Part shown: one piece after another, positions 5,373 to 5,482 of the stretch
How positions within the stretch are numbered: the first letter of the stretch is position 1
Layout: each line of letters starts with the position of its first letter
NCBI GenBank assembly: GCA_002509325.1
Contig: DADO01000164.1
Coordinates: 1 to 5,482 of the forward strand
DNA length: 5,482 bases
Reading direction: 5' to 3'
Source: Methanosarcina sp. UBA402
GTDB lineage: Archaea; Halobacteriota; Methanosarcinia; Methanosarcinales; Methanosarcinaceae
The notes under the pieces: generated by a model
What the model saw: only the letters and a program-made list of their open reading frames with translations
The model's database searches: none
Told to the model about the DNA's origin: nothing
Translations under genes and position numbers: made by a program

Positions 5373-5482
5373 CGGAGTGGTCAACCGCAAACCTTTTGAG
5401 AAAAGTTTGATCAAAACTGAAAAACGACATATCGGCGTGATCAACCGGCGCAACGGTTGCGGTGCAACTTTTGGATTTGAAA
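5373..5482. repeat. Probable start of a dispersed intergenic repeat, cut by window edge
   Basis: CGGAGTGGTCAACCG at 5373-5387 and CGGCGTGATCAACCG at 5433-5447 match at 13 of 15 positions and are exactly 60 bases apart. Between them, 5388-5391 plus 5393-5397 pair with 5401-5409 to form a nine-pair hairpin with one bulged C and a GAG loop. TTTGATCAAA at 5406-5415 is palindromic. CGCAA (5449-5453) and TTGCG (5457-5461) form another small inverted repeat. Several frames are open to the edge: a plus frame from 5356, and two minus frames that enter from the right edge and run to stops near 5369 and 5335. With hairpins this dense, that points to a structured repeat rather than one gene, although a truncated coding region cannot be excluded. 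It resembles Methanosarcina intergenic sequence from memory; this is unverified. Confidence 0.45.

Overview
The window looks archaeal, most likely from Methanosarcina or a close relative. This is inferred from the protein sequences, TATA-like boxes in place of bacterial -35/-10 promoters, GAGG-type ribosome binding sites, moderate-GC genes separated by long very AT-rich spacers, and an intergenic repeat at the right edge that resembles Methanosarcina intergenic DNA from memory. No database search was possible, so the genus is an inference.

Layout, left to right. Positions 1-311 hold no convincing gene. Positions 312-1214 (minus strand) encode a 300-residue protein with about eight membrane segments and no function I recognise. 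It is divergent from the rest and separated from it by about 940 bases of non-coding DNA, of which 1621-1860 is only about 15% G+C. Positions 2154-3500 (plus) encode a complete TrkA with two RCK halves. A 262-base spacer with its own TATA-like boxes and a possible 10-codon leader ORF follows. Positions 3763-5193 (plus) encode a complete TrkH channel subunit with all four selectivity-filter loops. Starting four bases after the trkH stop there is a 4 x 14-bp tandem array, then two stem-loops, then a stretch to the right edge that looks like the start of a dispersed intergenic repeat.

The two plus-strand genes form a potassium uptake system. TrkH is the membrane channel. TrkA is the cytoplasmic nucleotide-binding regulator that gates it. 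The spacing and separate promoter-like signals suggest they can be transcribed separately, although no strong terminator lies between them and read-through is possible. The divergent membrane protein may or may not be functionally linked.

I do not see a clearly new biological system. The most interesting items are non-coding: a hairpin plus T-run just before the trkA ribosome binding site with a competing alternative fold, a leader ORF overlapping the trkH start by ATGA, and the repeat cluster behind trkH.
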